A stretch of 64,000 nucleotides of DNA. It comes from Hyparrhenia diplandra. Its lineage: Eukaryota; Streptophyta; Magnoliopsida; Poales; Poaceae. The number at the start of each line of letters is the position of its first letter. The stretch's first letter is position 1. The DNA lies in contig JADLZK010010166.1 in the NCBI GenBank assembly GCA_015847255.1, positions 372,001-436,000 on the forward strand. The letters are read 5' to 3'. This document shows, piece after piece, positions 10,667 through 23,518 of the stretch. A program made the translations under genes and the position numbers. The notes beneath the pieces are model-generated. The model was not told the origin of the DNA, made no database searches, and worked only from the letters and a program-made list of their open reading frames with translations.

Positions 10667-11795
10667 TTCTCATCAATGTTGCATCTTGGTCTCCCTATGC
10701 ACTACAAGAAATTAAATAACAAGGACTGGAAGAACATAGAGGAAAGATTTAAAAAAAAAAACTCAGCTGTGGAAGGGATCATGTTGTCAGGTGGTGGTAG
10801 ATTAGTGCTGATCAACTCTATTTTGTCCAGTCTTCCTATGCTCATGCTCTCCTTCTTTGAGATTCCTAAGGGGGTCTTGAAGAAGCTTGACTATTTTAGA
10901 TCATGATTTTTCGGGCAGAATAATCAACACAATAAAAATATAGGTTAATTAGATGGCCTATTAATTATTTGCCAATCTAGGGAACACATGGGGCCTTGAC
11001 ATCCGGAACCTAGAAATCCAAAACAAATGTATGCTCACTAAATGGTTGTTCAAGCTTTCGAATGAAGATGGTAATTCGCATAAACTTATTAGAAACGAGT
11101 ATATTAAAATAAGACTTTATCTCAAGTGACTAAGAAACCATCGGACTTTCACTCCTGGATGCTTATGGGGGTAAAACAGTAGTTTATGATATTAGGAAGT
11201 TTCAAGGTCTCGAATGGCTCCCCCAAATCGGGTTTTGGGAGGATCGTTGGCTAGGGTCGTTCCTTTGAAAGACGTATATCCATCACCATCCCTATAAAAT
11301 ATTTCACATAGGAAACAGTCAACGGTTGTTGAGGTTTTTGTGGTCTATACCAATTAATATCACCTTCAGAAGAGTGTTAGTGGAAAACAAGTTGCTAGAT
11401 TGGCAGGACCTAATTGGTAGGATTGCGCGAGCATTAATTTACAGGATGACATGGGGGCTCCTTTTGCAGGGACTTGCATTATAATGGAATGTTCATGGTC
11501 AAATCCATATATGTGTACCTAATAAACATCGGTCGCAAAGTTTCCCCAGGACATTTCGCGTCTTAGAATTCATTAATAATAAAGGTTAAGATTTTTCATG
11601 GTTTCTATGGAGAGAAGTGATCCTAACAAAGGATAAATTAGATAAATGAAATTGGAGGGGAACCCAAATTGTTGTTTGTGCTCTAAACCAGAGAGTATTC
11701 AACAAATGTGTTTTTGATTGTGTGGCCAATGTCTTGTGGCATACTATCCATATGGTGCTTGGTTTAAAACCACCAACCAGTACATGAAATATTGT
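10667..11795 (+). pseudogene. LINE reverse transcriptase remnant (C-terminal part plus zf-RVT)
   Basis: The start reads LGLPMHYKKLNNKDWKNIEE, followed by GGGRLVLINSILSSLPMLML and FFEIPKGVLKKLDYFRS. These are hallmark segments of plant LINE (L1-clade) ORF2 downstream of the polymerase core. After about 10906 frames break repeatedly, but further pieces remain recognisable, ending near 11730-11795 with the zf-RVT-like WHTIHMVLGLKPPTS. The upstream RT core and endonuclease are absent. It lies in the presumed intron of the block B minus-strand gene. Confidence 0.8.
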
Positions 11796-11799
11796 GAAT

Positions 11800-13150
11800 G
11801 TAAATAATGGTTTTATAAAAATAAAATTAATTGTTTTATGAAAATTCTAAAATTTTGGGTTGTGAATAGTAAAAAATAAGTAAACTTAATGGTTTTATGA
11901 GATTTCTAAAATTTTCTAAAATTTGAATAGGTTTTTGATAATTTAAATAGTGCAAAATGTGGTTTTCTAAAACTCTTATGGTTAATTTAAATTGGGTGTT
12001 GCATTCATACCTTTGCATTAAATTTTATTATGTGAAAAATGTAATATCTAAATCTCGTTTAAAACCCAAATAGAATTTCATTCTGTTTTTTAAAATAAAA
12101 TCTTTAAATTTTATTCAAAAATAAGTTCAAAGTTTAATATAAATAAAACTCTAAAAATTCTCTAAATAATTTTGAAACTATTAATTTTGATACTATTGAG
12201 GCCCCCAGAACCGCGTTGGCACGGCACCACCGCCTCTCCCTCCCCTGTCCTCTCCCTCACCACAGAGCCCTCAATCATCAGAGCCCTCAATTAATTAGTT
12301 TCCTCCAAGTTATGTTACATTGGGATGGTTTAAGTGGATCAAGAGGGGTCCTTGGGGTCTTTTTGACTTTTTGGTACGGGAGAAGCATTAGAGGAGGTGT
12401 AAAACATGCATTTAGGGGGCTTTGTAAAGGCCTTGTAATGTGATCCTGCTAAACACCTAGGTAGTGTGAGGCGTAATGGGGAAACATGACTCATGGTGAA
12501 AGTGTGCAACCTCTGTGGAGTGTAGAACTACTATATATGTCGTGCTTACGATCAATAGCTGACTTGGACTTCTTTGTGATTAAGATGGCTCTGGTTCACA
12601 GTTGGTTGGCTAGGATGGAATCCATGTGTGGTTTCGCTCGGATGGGTCTGAAAGTGTTGGTTTAGTGTTTCTCCGAGGAGAAGGAATAATTCACTTAGTT
12701 ATAAGGTTCTAATGATTTAAGGTTTATATGATGTGTCGCTAATAGCTTATGTCAAACCTTGCTAGCCCATTCCTTGTGTTGGCCCTCATGTCATACTTTT
12801 TCATAGACTTGCGGTGCACTTTTCGATGTACTCATTCTTCTCTTTATCACCTTGCTACCCGCCCGGTCGTTCGGACTAGAAGATGGTGTCGCTAGAAAAT
12901 GGTGTTTTCTAAAGACGGTGTCGTTGTTATGCGGTGTACCCCGGTTGACCGCCTAATGGGATGGAGACCCTACTTTACTTGTACTCTGATGTATTTCTTT
13001 TGTTTAGACCCTCCGATCATTTTGTAATATGTAATCACTTTTGTAATAAACAATGGTAAAGTATCATTTTGTTGTCACATGTATGAAAAAAAAAAAGTCT
13101 TGGCATACATGTGATGTGTATTCGGTTTTGTTTTATAAAAACTGGATGTG
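11800..13150. other. Probable LTR-type insertion between LINE fragments
   Basis: The region is AT-rich and noncoding (11800-12200), followed by a mixed region whose end (about 12960-13150) looks like an LTR 3' part: repeated gtaat motifs and an end GGATGTGACA. The LINE zf-RVT segment occurs on both sides (11735-11795 and 13155-13217), so the segment separates two LINE pieces. I found no clean termini or target duplication. Confidence 0.25.
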
Positions 13151-13420
13151 ACACCAAGGCGTTGTGGCGGAGTATCCATATGATGCTTGGTTTGAAACCG
13201 CCAACGAGTACACGAAACATTTTGGTGCTTGGCACAAACTAAGTGTGGGGTGAATTGAGTTGCAGCTTTGTGCTGCTCGCTTTGGCTTACAACGCGAAGG
13301 AACTATTATTTGACAAATGGAATCCAAAATCTATTTCAGACTGGGTAGTGGGGTCTGTTACAAAGGAGTGAAGACATGAAGAAGTTCATGGTCCAAGGGT
13401 GCCGGAAGATAGAGATTGTG
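13150..13420 (+). pseudogene. Second LINE fragment (zf-RVT / C-terminal)
   Basis: Translation gives ALWRSIHMMLGLKPPTSTRN and, after further frame damage, LLALAYNAKELLFDKWNPKS. This matches the usual LINE C-terminal order (zf-RVT, then a segment like ALCWAIWxxRNxxVF). About 65 bases are roughly 80% identical to 11733-11795. Confidence 0.55.
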
Positions 13421-13496
13421 GCTCGATCTAACAATTAGGGGTGGCGACGCATCTTATCTCTTACTGTACATTTTTCTTTGAGATTCATACAACATT

Positions 13497-13612
13497 GGAT
13501 TTAGGATTTAGAGTTTAGGGTTTAAGGTTTAGTTTTTAAGATTTAGAGTTTAAGATTTAGGAGGTTTAGGGTTTAATGTTTAGGAGGTTTTGGGATTAGT
13601 GTTTAGGGTTCA
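13497..13612 (+). repeat. Degenerate interstitial telomere-like tract (TTTAGGG-type)
   Basis: About 115 bases of imperfect TTTAGGG units, such as gagtttagggtttaaggttt, with variants TTTAGAG, TTTAAGG and TTTAGGA. The plant telomere repeat is TTTAGGG. The units are too degenerate to be a functional end. Confidence 0.7.
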
Positions 13613-14105
13613 TTGGGTTCGTGCACGAATCTCAAAGCAAAATGGTTATATGAAGGAGACCGGTGGATAATATGTGTTGCAACCCAAAGTCGTTGAAAAC
13701 ACCCATTGCTCAATCGGCAGTGCTCAGTTTTCTTCATATGGCCTTATGCTATTAGACTTAATGTGTAGTCATGGATATTAAAAACTGGCTTTGTGCTACT
13801 CTGGATTGTTTTGGTCTGTATTGAACTGAACTCGTGGCCAGATTCCTTTCTTGAAGGAAGAAGCCGGTTGTTTAATCTACCGTACGGTTATCTAAAATAT
13901 AGGGTGTGTGATTCTCTCAAGCATAACAGATGTACGAGGAGAAATCTAATGTTGCATACGGGGGTCGCAAGCTGGCAGGTCGATTGCCTGCTCAAGCGTG
14001 GTAGTCCTACTCTCAGACTGCTGCCGAGTTCGTGGTACAAGAGGGAGCGAATGAAATCAAATGAAAACTTGGATTAAAGGGAGAAGGGAGGATAGATTTG
14101 TTACC

Positions 14106-16264
14106 GACCACCGCGAATTCGAAGGTCATGATTTCGGCACGACCGCCCGCTGCCATCCCTACCGCCGCCGAGTTGTATTCCTTCTCCTTAGCTTCCTCCC
14201 TTCACCGCGCGCCGTCAAGCTTGGCCGATGAGTGCTGGAAGATGCGGAGAAATGGAGCACGACGACGGTTGCTGTCTCTGTCTGGTCAGCTGTCGGCAAT
14301 GGAGAAAAAATGTGTGCGTGGGGTGGCGCTGTCCGATCCCAGCCGGCCGGCCTCGTGAAAGCAACGTCGTCTACGTGTGTCAGTGCGTTCGTCAGTAAAC
14401 AACTCTGATCGGCCGGCTTGAATTGGGTTTTGGTTTGTTCCTGGGCGTTGCTGCCAACTAGTGAAATTAAGAAGCCTTCGAGTTTAACGCAGGACGGAGC
14501 CACAGAGCCACAGAGGGGGCGAGAACCGAGGAGCTAGGTTTTCATTTTTTTTGTCTTCATCAAAACTGGATGTACGTCTCGCTTTTTCTTTCGAACAACG
14601 CAAAGTATATACTGACGCGGGTGCTGACCGGGCGGACCGGCGGAGAGCACAAGACCGGGCGGACCGGCGGAGAGCACAAGATCGACGTGCGATTTGCCTC
14701 TTTATTATATGTAGGCATCTGTACAGTACGCTAGTGTTTGGATCATCCATATAGCGCCGACCTGTTCTTTGGTGCAGATAGCTGGGCTTGAGACAGCCGG
14801 ACAGACGGAGGGTCACACAAGGAGCTGTGTCTGCGTCGGGGCGGGTGTCGATTTTGGAATTAGTTCGCTCATGCCGCCGAGCGAACTTCACACCGCCTCG
14901 GCCAACTCGGTCTGATACTCCTCTGCTTCGGTACGGTAAATCATCACACTTCATTACATCTACTATCACTGATTTAATTTCTTCCAGTCAGGTTAATTAT
15001 ATATAAGCCGATTTCTTTTTGTACAGCATGGGGAACAAACTAACAGCTAATTCATTACTGTATCAAACGATGATGTGTACTAAAGTTACTAATATAGCTG
15101 AGATTTGTTCAAAAAATAATCGCGCTCAGAAACCTCATCAGGACTATGGTGGCCTTCATCTTCAACCACAAAAGCTGGTGCCTGATGACTACACATATAT
15201 AAAACGAAACTAATGACTGCATATATAATGACTACATATATAATAACTGCATGTGTCCTAGCTATAACTACACTGTGGTGTTTGTGTGTCCGTTTTTTCA
15301 GTTCAGTGTTGGTTTACATTTTCTTCAACTTGGGTGATTTGCCACGACAACGGTCATGTTGCAACCAACCTATATATATACACCATGGGTGTGTTTGGTT
15401 TGTTTCCCAGATAAGCTTAGCTAGAAAAACTAAGCCAGACTAGCCTAATAAGGCTACCTCCCGAAGCCAAGATCTATTTGTTTGGTTGCCTGTGCTACTG
15501 AGCCTGGCTAGGATGAGTTTGTTTTTGGTTTGGTTGGCTTGGTTTGCATACGATCACGCTTGGTTTGCATTGTCACCTCTTCCTTGAGCTGGTGTGTTCA
15601 CCCCCTCGCTCTGAGGCATTTAATAGAGCACATGGTGCGTGCATGCAGAGGATGCGACACCTGGTAGGCCTTCTATGGAGTCGGTGAAGAGTTGCACACG
15701 GACAGTGGCGGTCGGTGTAGAGGTAGGAGAACTCGCCGGCGATGAAGAGTAGGCGCCGGCAGTGGACTTCCGTCGCTAGCAACACGCCCTCTAGATCGGA
15801 GTAGGGCTAGGATAAGGTGGGGAGTAGTGTGGCGGCAGTAAACCTCGTACTGTCAGCGCGCCGTGGTCCCCCCTTCCTCTTTATAGGCCTATGTAGGGCT
15901 GCAATATCTCAGTGTATCGGCTGCTATGCAATTTTACCTACATGGGGCGTGTTTGGTTGCTTGCCTAGCTAAGCCTAGCCAGGCTCAACTAGGCCTGATT
16001 TTTGGTGTTTTGTTGGTCCACGCGAGATGAAACTGCACGTGCATTGAGACACAGACAGTGTTGATTCAGTATCGTTTGAAACCCATAAAGCTGAGGTGTA
16101 ATATTCTGTGAGATGAAACCATACACCGAGACTGAACTGGCCAAAGATGATAGTAGAGGAAATCGTTTCGAAACTTTCAACATAATTTGCCCACATCATT
16201 TGTAACCGAAGACAACTAAGCTGATTTAGTCATTAAATGTAATATGTCATTGTCATCAATGCAG
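14106..16264. other. Intergenic region of divergent pair B with MITE debris
   Basis: This is the counterpart of the 1.7-2.2 kb promoter region but longer. At 14341-14370 there is a remnant resembling the CGTGAAAGCA motif of promoter A. A 27-base unit with core CGGGCGGACCGGCGGAGAGC is present twice in tandem at about 14628-14682. Tourist-like sequence (GGTGTGTTTGGTTTG at 15387; GGGCGTGTTTGGTTGC at 15946; CCTAGCCAGGC motifs) fills 15.38-16.0 kb. No first exon equivalent to 2222-2503 was recognised. Confidence 0.4.
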
Positions 16265-16906
16265 GCCCTCTTCTCTGTAGGAATGGGCAACAACCACTCA
16301 TCAGGCGGACGCGGCAGAAATGGCGGCGTCGTCGTCGTCCCCCGTGCTCTTGTTGAATTATTGGTCACACGTTCGTGCCGTGACTGTGACTTGGAGGCAC
16401 AACGAAATTGTCTCGACTATCTTGACTTGGAGGCAGGAGGAGGACGACAAGGGGTTGGCGCCCGGCTCACAGGCCGCGGTGCTGCCGCCGCTCCAGTTCA
16501 AGTAAATTCTTGCCCCCACATCCATAGCCAATTGAACTGAACCACGCATCAATACACACACGCCCCTTAAAGAACCTCCTCCTTTTCCTTACAGGAGTCC
16601 GCCAAGAAGCTCCAGCTGGATGTTATGGTGCAAGCTTATGCCGCATTCCTACCAGCGTGCGTGACGGCGTACTCTCAGTTAAAGGATGCTCCTGACTACG
16701 TCAAGTTCACAAGTTTTGTTGGTCTAGTGTGCATCACCGTCGTCTTGTTCGCTGGGATCGTGTCTAGATCGGTGGCTCGTCGTCGTGAGCTGGTGTTCCG
16801 GCTGGTGTCTTTTTTTGCTATTGCGGTCTTGGTGTTCAGCGTCGCGTCCCAGCTCTCTTCACGCACCTACATCGCTCTCACTGCTGCGCTGGTTGAGTGC
16901 TGGTGA
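16265..16906 (+). CDS. Membrane protein of unknown family, block B (paralogue of 2222-3567)
   Basis: Two exons are clear: 16265-16501 (donor CAA|GTAAAT) and 16595-16906 (acceptor CTTACAG), both phase 0 as in block A. The first in-frame ATG is at 16283 and gives about 176 residues. In block A an additional exon precedes this position; it was not found here, so the gene may be 5'-truncated or may use the internal ATG. The last exon carries LKDAPDYVKFTSFVG, then two predicted helices separated by an Arg-rich loop (VARRREL), then SVASQLSSR and a C-terminal extension absent from block A. Family unknown. Confidence 0.55.
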
Positions 16907-17600
16907 ATTTGATCATAATGCTGCTGCCGTTCTAGCGGTAATGTGAGACCCCATCGACCCTCAATTGGAGGCTAATTATTCAAGCACTATGATTTTGTAC
17001 ATAATAAGATATTCTGGCATCTGGGGAACATCGGGCATCTTTTTTTAAAAAAAAAAAAAAAAATCGGCATCTGTTGGTCTAGATAGCGCAAAACGTTTCT
17101 ATGCACCTGCAAATTTTGTCTGATTGCTAAGCTAGAAAGGTTAAGAGGGATTGTAATAGAGTTGCTCACATTTAGATAGGCGAACAATTCATACTGTGAC
17201 AAGGCTGGGCAATGCATCTGCGTGTGTTCTTAGCAAAGGCACGTGATCCAAGGCAGCCGCATGCTTCTGTTTTTTCTTTTCGAAAGCGTGCACTGCATGC
17301 ATTTTTTTTTTGCCGCTTCTCGACTTTGCCCGTGCTATAGTATCTGAACATGAATATAGACTCACGCCCCACACACGCACAAACTCACACAGATCTGCAC
17401 CCACAACCTAGATCTACGAGCCATATGAGAGAGGAGCTTGAAGACTACTGCCTCTGAGCCAGTATTTATTGGAGGCCTACTGCCACCAGTGAGACACGCG
17501 AGTGCGGTCGTGACGATTTGAACTCGCGTGGGCTGAGCGAGCACCGTCGCTGCTATCCATCCGGGAGCAACCCGGTTCTCACACTGCATGTAATTTATTA
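16907..17600. other. Intergenic, no gene recognised
   Basis: Contains A-run and T-run retroposon debris (17041-17063 and about 17303) and no supportable coding sequence. Confidence 0.4.
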
Positions 17601-18309
17601 AGGGAAAACAAGATTAAAGCTACACTTCCCCTTTAACCTAACGGTGTGGTGTCACAGGACAATAAAGGGCGCTATACACTTACCGGAGACACTGGTTTAA
17701 ACGGTAGAGCTTAGAGTTGTGTGCTAGCAAGACAATTTCTAGTGTCTCTCACTTCTACATGGGTCATTTTTTCCTCAACTTTTGAAGATGATCGCGATAA
17801 TGTGGTCAGGTATGCGACGGTGTGTTGCGTCCTCCTGTGATTTTGATTAACAAGATTACAAATGTGATGCACTGGTGCAAGGCCCTATCCATCCTATTGC
17901 AAGCAATGGATTAGGTGCATCCCTTCAACGAGGTGGCGGCCGGTGTTGACCGGATCTGTCGCTGCAGATCAAAGTGGCGGCGAGTCCGCTACATCAGACC
18001 GCCTGGATGTTGAGTGAAGGTTGAGCCTCTTGCTCTTGTCCCACCTCGTGCCCTCCACGTGGAAGATACCTCTTCAAGGTTGACGGGATACACATCGCTA
18101 TCTTATTTGTCCAATGGAGCTCACTTTGATGCTGTCGGCAAGTGAGCGCAATTGATATTGGACACAGGCGACCTAGTACGGCTTTTCGTTGTACTAAAGT
18201 TTCTCCTTTTTTTATTGTAATAATTAGGCTGTGTGTGGTAGTACAAAGACCGGAAGGTCGTGTGTATTACTGCAGAGGCCGTAATGTAATTCCTCTATCT
18301 TAAAAAAAA
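17600..18309 (+). mobile_element. LINE 3' end, plus orientation
   Basis: The 3' terminus reads TTATTGTAATAATTAGGCTG...TGCAGAGGCCGTAATGTAATTCC and ends in an A run. It is the counterpart of the minus-orientation tail at 4640. The upstream limit is uncertain and no intact coding region remains. Confidence 0.45.
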
Positions 18310-18516
18310 CTAGTTTTGCGAGTCAGGGGAGAGAGCAATACTAAGCTGTCGTGGCTATAACTGGAGCCAAGCTTCAACCCAGGAATCGGCGGTATCCTCC
18401 CGAATGAGCAATACTCACATGCTTCTGTCCGCAATGGTCCACGTTGAAGGAACATGGTATGCTGGGCTTTCAGGCCCATGTTTTGCTCTTGCTGCTGGCC
18501 GACATGGAATTGGAAA

Positions 18517-19445
18517 GGAAAAAGTCGGATTCCCTCCCCCAACTATCGAAAGTTTCACTTTTCCTCCCCTCAACTCAAAACCCAGGACATATCACCTCCC
18601 TCAACTTTTCAAACCATGCAAATTACCTCCCTCGAGCGGTTTTGAAGGTGGATTTGCTACAGTAACCGTGGTTTGCTACAGTGTCAGTGGGTTTACTACA
18701 GTATCAGTACCTTTCCTTTTTAAAAAATCTGTTGAATCTTTAAAAAATTATAATAAATCATAGAAAAATCATAAAATAAAAAATCCAATTTTGTTGGACT
18801 CCATATGATTAGATCTACACAGTGAATATATAATTTGATATGCTTTAGTACAAAGTTTTTTGCTAAAAAGATTTTGTCTTTTTTTTTTTTTATTTATTTA
18901 GTGAATCTTTAAAAAATCATAGTAAATCACAGAAAAATCATAAAATAAAAATCCAATTTTGTTAGACTCCACATGAGTAGATCTACACGGTGAATATATA
19001 ATTTGGTGTGCTTTTGTCTAACAAAATAATTATAGAAGTTGCAGACTACGAATTATAAATATAAAGAAAAAAACAAAACCTTCGTAGCAAAAACTTTGTA
19101 CTGAAGCATATCATATTATATATTCACTGTGTAGATCTAATCATGTGGACTCCAATAAAATTGGATTTTTTATTTTATGATTTTTCTATAATTTACTATG
19201 ATTTTTTTAAAGATTCAATCGAATTTTTTAAAAAAAAAGAAAAGGCAAAGATTTCTTGGATTGTAGCAAACCATCGGCACTGTAGCAAAACCACGGTTGC
19301 TGTAGCAAATCCACCTTCAAAACCGCTCGAGGGAGGTAATTTGCATGGTTTGAAAAGTTGAGGAAGGTGATATGTCCGGTTTTTCGAGTTGAGGGAGGAA
19401 AAAGTAAACTTTTGTGATAGTTGGGGAGTGAATCCGACTTTTTCC
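18517..19445. mobile_element. Foldback MULE with very long terminal inverted repeats
   Basis: A 929-bp element begins GGAAAAAGTCGGATTCCCTC and ends with its inverted complement (GAATCCGACTTTTTCC). It is flanked by the 9-bp direct repeat AATTGGAAA (18508-18516, 19446-19454), the length expected for Mutator-like elements. Each arm is about 450 bases, so the element is nearly all inverted repeat. Landmarks such as CCTCGAGCGGTTTTGAAGG and the AGATCTACAC segment recur in both arms. There is no coding capacity. Confidence 0.9.
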
Positions 19446-20573
19446 AATTGGAAATTCCTTTTGGGGGCGGACGCTGATTGAAGTTCAGTTATCTCCTCAA
19501 AGAATCGGTCCGGTTAATCTTCTGCCTCGATTTTTTTTTTTTTTGAAACATGGCGGTTTCATCCTTCTTTTAATTACAAAAAATCGGTAAATGGGTGTCT
19601 AAACCATAAAAACAACTCTAAACGTAAAAAACGAAAAAAAAAACCTACGAGAGATATTTAGATTGAAACACAATAATAAGCATATATCATGGTATCCTCA
19701 CGGCCTAGAAAAGAGCCAACTAGGACGGGTGGACGAGCCCGCCAAAGCAAAGGCTCAACTTGAATGGGTATGCTAGCAACTTTAAAAGCAAGTATTTTGA
19801 CGATTCTCGGTCACACACCGGCTAACACGCCGAGGCTACGTATTATACAAACCGGGACGCGAGATCGGCAAGACCGACCAACCGGTTGGTAGAGTTGATT
19901 TGATGTCCATTCTTTGTCCAAAAGGCTCAAGAACACCTCCCGGGATGACCCATGGGGAGGAGTGAGTCAAGGTTCTCTTAGGGTTGGCAAGGACCACCGA
20001 ATCTCATCGAGAAACGTGCCAAACAACCGGGGTTGAAGAAGCTAGGTTAAGTGAAAAAAAGGCAATAGATGTTTTTTATGGACTAGAAATATGGTTGTAC
20101 GTTGCATGGAGGAGACCCTAAAATACCACCCCAATTCAATGGAACAAACTTCCCAAAGCACATTCAAATGCTAAAAATCTAGGTTGTGCATAAGAACAGA
20201 GCTGATTTTAGAGAATTAGTCTTGCAGTGGCCAATAGGGCCTGTTTGAACTGGAGTTGGTGAAGTCCTTTCTCCCGCTATGTCACATCACCAATTGTGTG
20301 ACCCCATCGAAGGAGTGGCCTATAGGGCCTGTTTGAACTGGCATACGACGTGGAATCTATATACCTGTCAGGCCTTGGATGCCTGGCGGGTTACCGTGGG
20401 CTTCGGATGTCGGATTGTCGCCCAAGCATTAGCACGGGTTGGCACACTGGTTGGAGTGAGGCTAGCGTTGTCACCGCTTTCGGTAGTCCAGGGCCTTTGC
20501 TTGAGCCGCCCGAGCGAGAGGCATGGGCGTGGTCGAGACTCTCCCCGACTCCTTCCGTGTGGTTGTATAGGGC
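19446..20573. other. Intergenic, retroposon-like tail, no gene
   Basis: A T run near 19530 followed by GAAACATGGCGGTTTCATCC looks like the 3' end of a minus-oriented retroposon. The remainder to 20.57 kb is unrecognised. Confidence 0.3.
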
Positions 20574-23289
20574 GTGTTTGGTTATAAAGCCAAATGTAGC
20601 CTGGCTAGCCCATCCTAGCATGGCTAGGAAAAACCAGGCCAAATCTAGTCAGTTGGGCTTGTTTGGTTGTTTTTGTTAGGTTGGCCAATTGTACCCTGGT
20701 TTTCAGATTTGGGTGTTTGGTTTGGGCTAAATTTCTAGAGCCAGCCTATTGTGGCCAACTGTAAGGTCCTAGATGGCTAGGGGGGGGGGTTGAATAGGCT
20801 ATAAAAATTTTCTACAAGCTCAATTAACAAACCGATTAGTATAACAAAAGGCGTAAATGCAGTTTGCACTAGCTCTATTGTCTTGCAAGCCTCTAGTGAC
20901 AATTCTAGCAAATTGCTATGATCTCTAAATCAATCAAAGGCTATGTCACTACTCTAACTAGTGAGCAATCCTAATATGATCCTTATGCTAGCAAGAACAA
21001 CCTACACAAGCAAGTGCTAGCTCTCTACTCAAAGTAATCTAGGAAAGTAATGCTAGAGTGAGAAGCTTGTTATACCGACGAGTAGGGGCAATGAACCAAT
21101 CACCGGGAAGAAGAAGAACAATCAATCACACGAGAGTGATGATCCAATCACCGAGACAATGAACAAGTCAATTTGTTCACCCGGAGTTCACTTGTACACC
21201 GACAAGCTACTCTCCGGTTGTGCCGACCAACACAAGGATGGTGTTTGAGCTAGGCGGTGCCCTTGCTAGCCTCAACACACCACTCACAAGTGAGGTACCC
21301 AAGACACGAGCAATGTATTCCTTGCACTTTGTCTTCCCGACGAGGAGTGCGTGATCCTCTCACAATTTCGCCCGGAGGTGGCCAAGAACAATCACCAACT
21401 CTTGCCAACGCCTCCACCAATTCACCAAGCCGGCTAGGAGCGGTGTCTCCAAGAGAAACGGGAAACCCACCGGCTCACAACGATCCCCAAGTGCCTCTAG
21501 ATGCAAGAACACAAAGCAAATGCACTTGGATCACCTCTTCTCTCAAGAATGGAGCTCACAAGCAAGAATGAGAGTGAGAGGGAGTTGTTGCTCAGCTCTA
21601 GGATGTTAGGAGTGATTCAAATGACCAAGAGAGAGAGCACACCAAGTAGAAATGTGATCATCCATGACATTTTGTTCATGACGCTGCGTCTTACTTTCGT
21701 CACAGGAATGAGAGCTTTCTATGACGAAATTTCTCTCTTCGTCATAATTCATAAGTGACGGAGATTTGGCATGAAAATTAGTGACGAAAGCCAAAGGAGC
21801 GACATAAAAAGTAAAACTAAATCGTCATAGATCGTATTGGTGGTATCTTTGCATCGTAATGATGAAACCAATTCATCACGGATAAGATTAGGTACTTGTC
21901 ATAGGTTGTGTGACTCATTTGGCCCACTGAATAACGAAGCATATTTGTCCGAGATAGTCTGGCTGTTTCCCACACCGGAATGATAAAACTTATTTATAAC
22001 AGATAAGATTTGGCACTACGGTCCCACCTGATGATGAGGGTCCCACGTAATGACGTCACCAATGGGTCCCACCTGACGATGAGGTCCTATATAATGACGT
22101 CACCAGCGGGAACTCGATGTGGTACTGTGTGGCCCACAGGTCCTGCTCCACTGTGCCTAGGCCCTTAGTTATGTTGGCAAAAAAAATACACCCAAGGAGG
22201 TTCGAGCTCGTGACCTAGTGCTAGACATGTAGCAGCGCTACCATTGGGCTATTCAAACTTTCTTATTGTAGATATGAAAGCTTTTGTATTTATCTTCTCA
22301 ATTATATCATATTAGTAATATTTCGTAATTATTAGTAACACGTCATAATGCATACACATGCATGCTTTATTTCCCTTGTCAATTATATATGCGTATGTTG
22401 GTATATAAATATGGATTACCTAATTATTAATTATTAGTTACATTATAGAACAATATATGCACTACGTGGCCCACGGTCACTCCCCCACAGGCTCAGCCCA
22501 CAAGCGCAGCAGACCAGTAATCTCAGACCTCCCACTTGGCCCAGTATGGTACAGGCCCAAGCCTCGCTTCCCTATCTTCTCCCATGGACAGCTAGGGCCC
22601 ACTCGTCAGTTTCATGGGGTGTAGAACTTAACCACCAAATAGCAAAAATTTTGTTGTATGTAGGGATTGAACTTGAGACCTACTCAAAGCTAAGTTCAAA
22701 CCATAACAATGCACCCATTTAACTCTTTGTGTTAAAGATGTTTCTTCAAGAATTTTATTACAATAACACGTATACATATTCCAAGCTAACATCACAAAGT
22801 CCCCAGCTCCTAACCTTGTCACGTGCCTGGAGGTCACCCACCCACTCCAAACCAAGAAACAAAAATCTAGACAAATAAAAAGGAAACTACTATGCAATAC
22901 CTGTGATTCAAACCTAGACATTCTTGTTGGGGAGGATGAACTTATTGTCACGAACTAGAACGTCCGGACGGTAATTTCAGCGAGGAGATTGGAGAATTTG
23001 GAGGAATTTAGGGCTAGAACAGAGAACGGGAAGGGAGAGAGAGGACAAACAGGTTGGGGAAATTTCAGGTTCTCATTCGATACCCTTCACCGCCGCGGCG
23101 GGACGACGTAAATACAACCACGAATCGGGCCGAGCCCCTACGCCTACTGGGCCAAACCCGATCAACACCAACAAACGGCCCAATGGCCAGCAACGGCCCA
23201 AGGCCACAATTCGTTCACGAGATGGAAATCAAACCAAGGCGATCGGTGGGACGCTACCCACCGGGGTTCAAATTCTGGTGCTCACACTT

Positions 23290-23518
23290 TTCTTGGGATT
23301 TTCCCAGATTTACCGGCGTTGTGGATTAAGTGGTAGCGGCGTTCCGTCGACGACGAGGCGCCTATGGTGACTTCGAGAATCTCCAGATCTGCCGTACGCC
23401 CGGTCCTTCCGGAGGTGCTCATAGGGGTAGGGTTTTGCGTACTTGTGTTCATAGGGGTGAGTGTGCGTGTTGTGAGTGTCGTGTGTTGTACTGTGTAATT
23501 CTCAAAAAAAAAAAAAAA
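23290..23518 (+). mobile_element. Non-LTR retroposon 3' end with poly(A)
   Basis: The stretch GGAGGTGCTCATAGGGGTAG...TTCATAGGGGTGAGTGTGCG...TGTACTGTGTAATTCTC followed by about 16 A resembles a common grass retroposon 3' end. It lies inside CACTA element 1. No upstream coding region was recognised. Confidence 0.45.
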
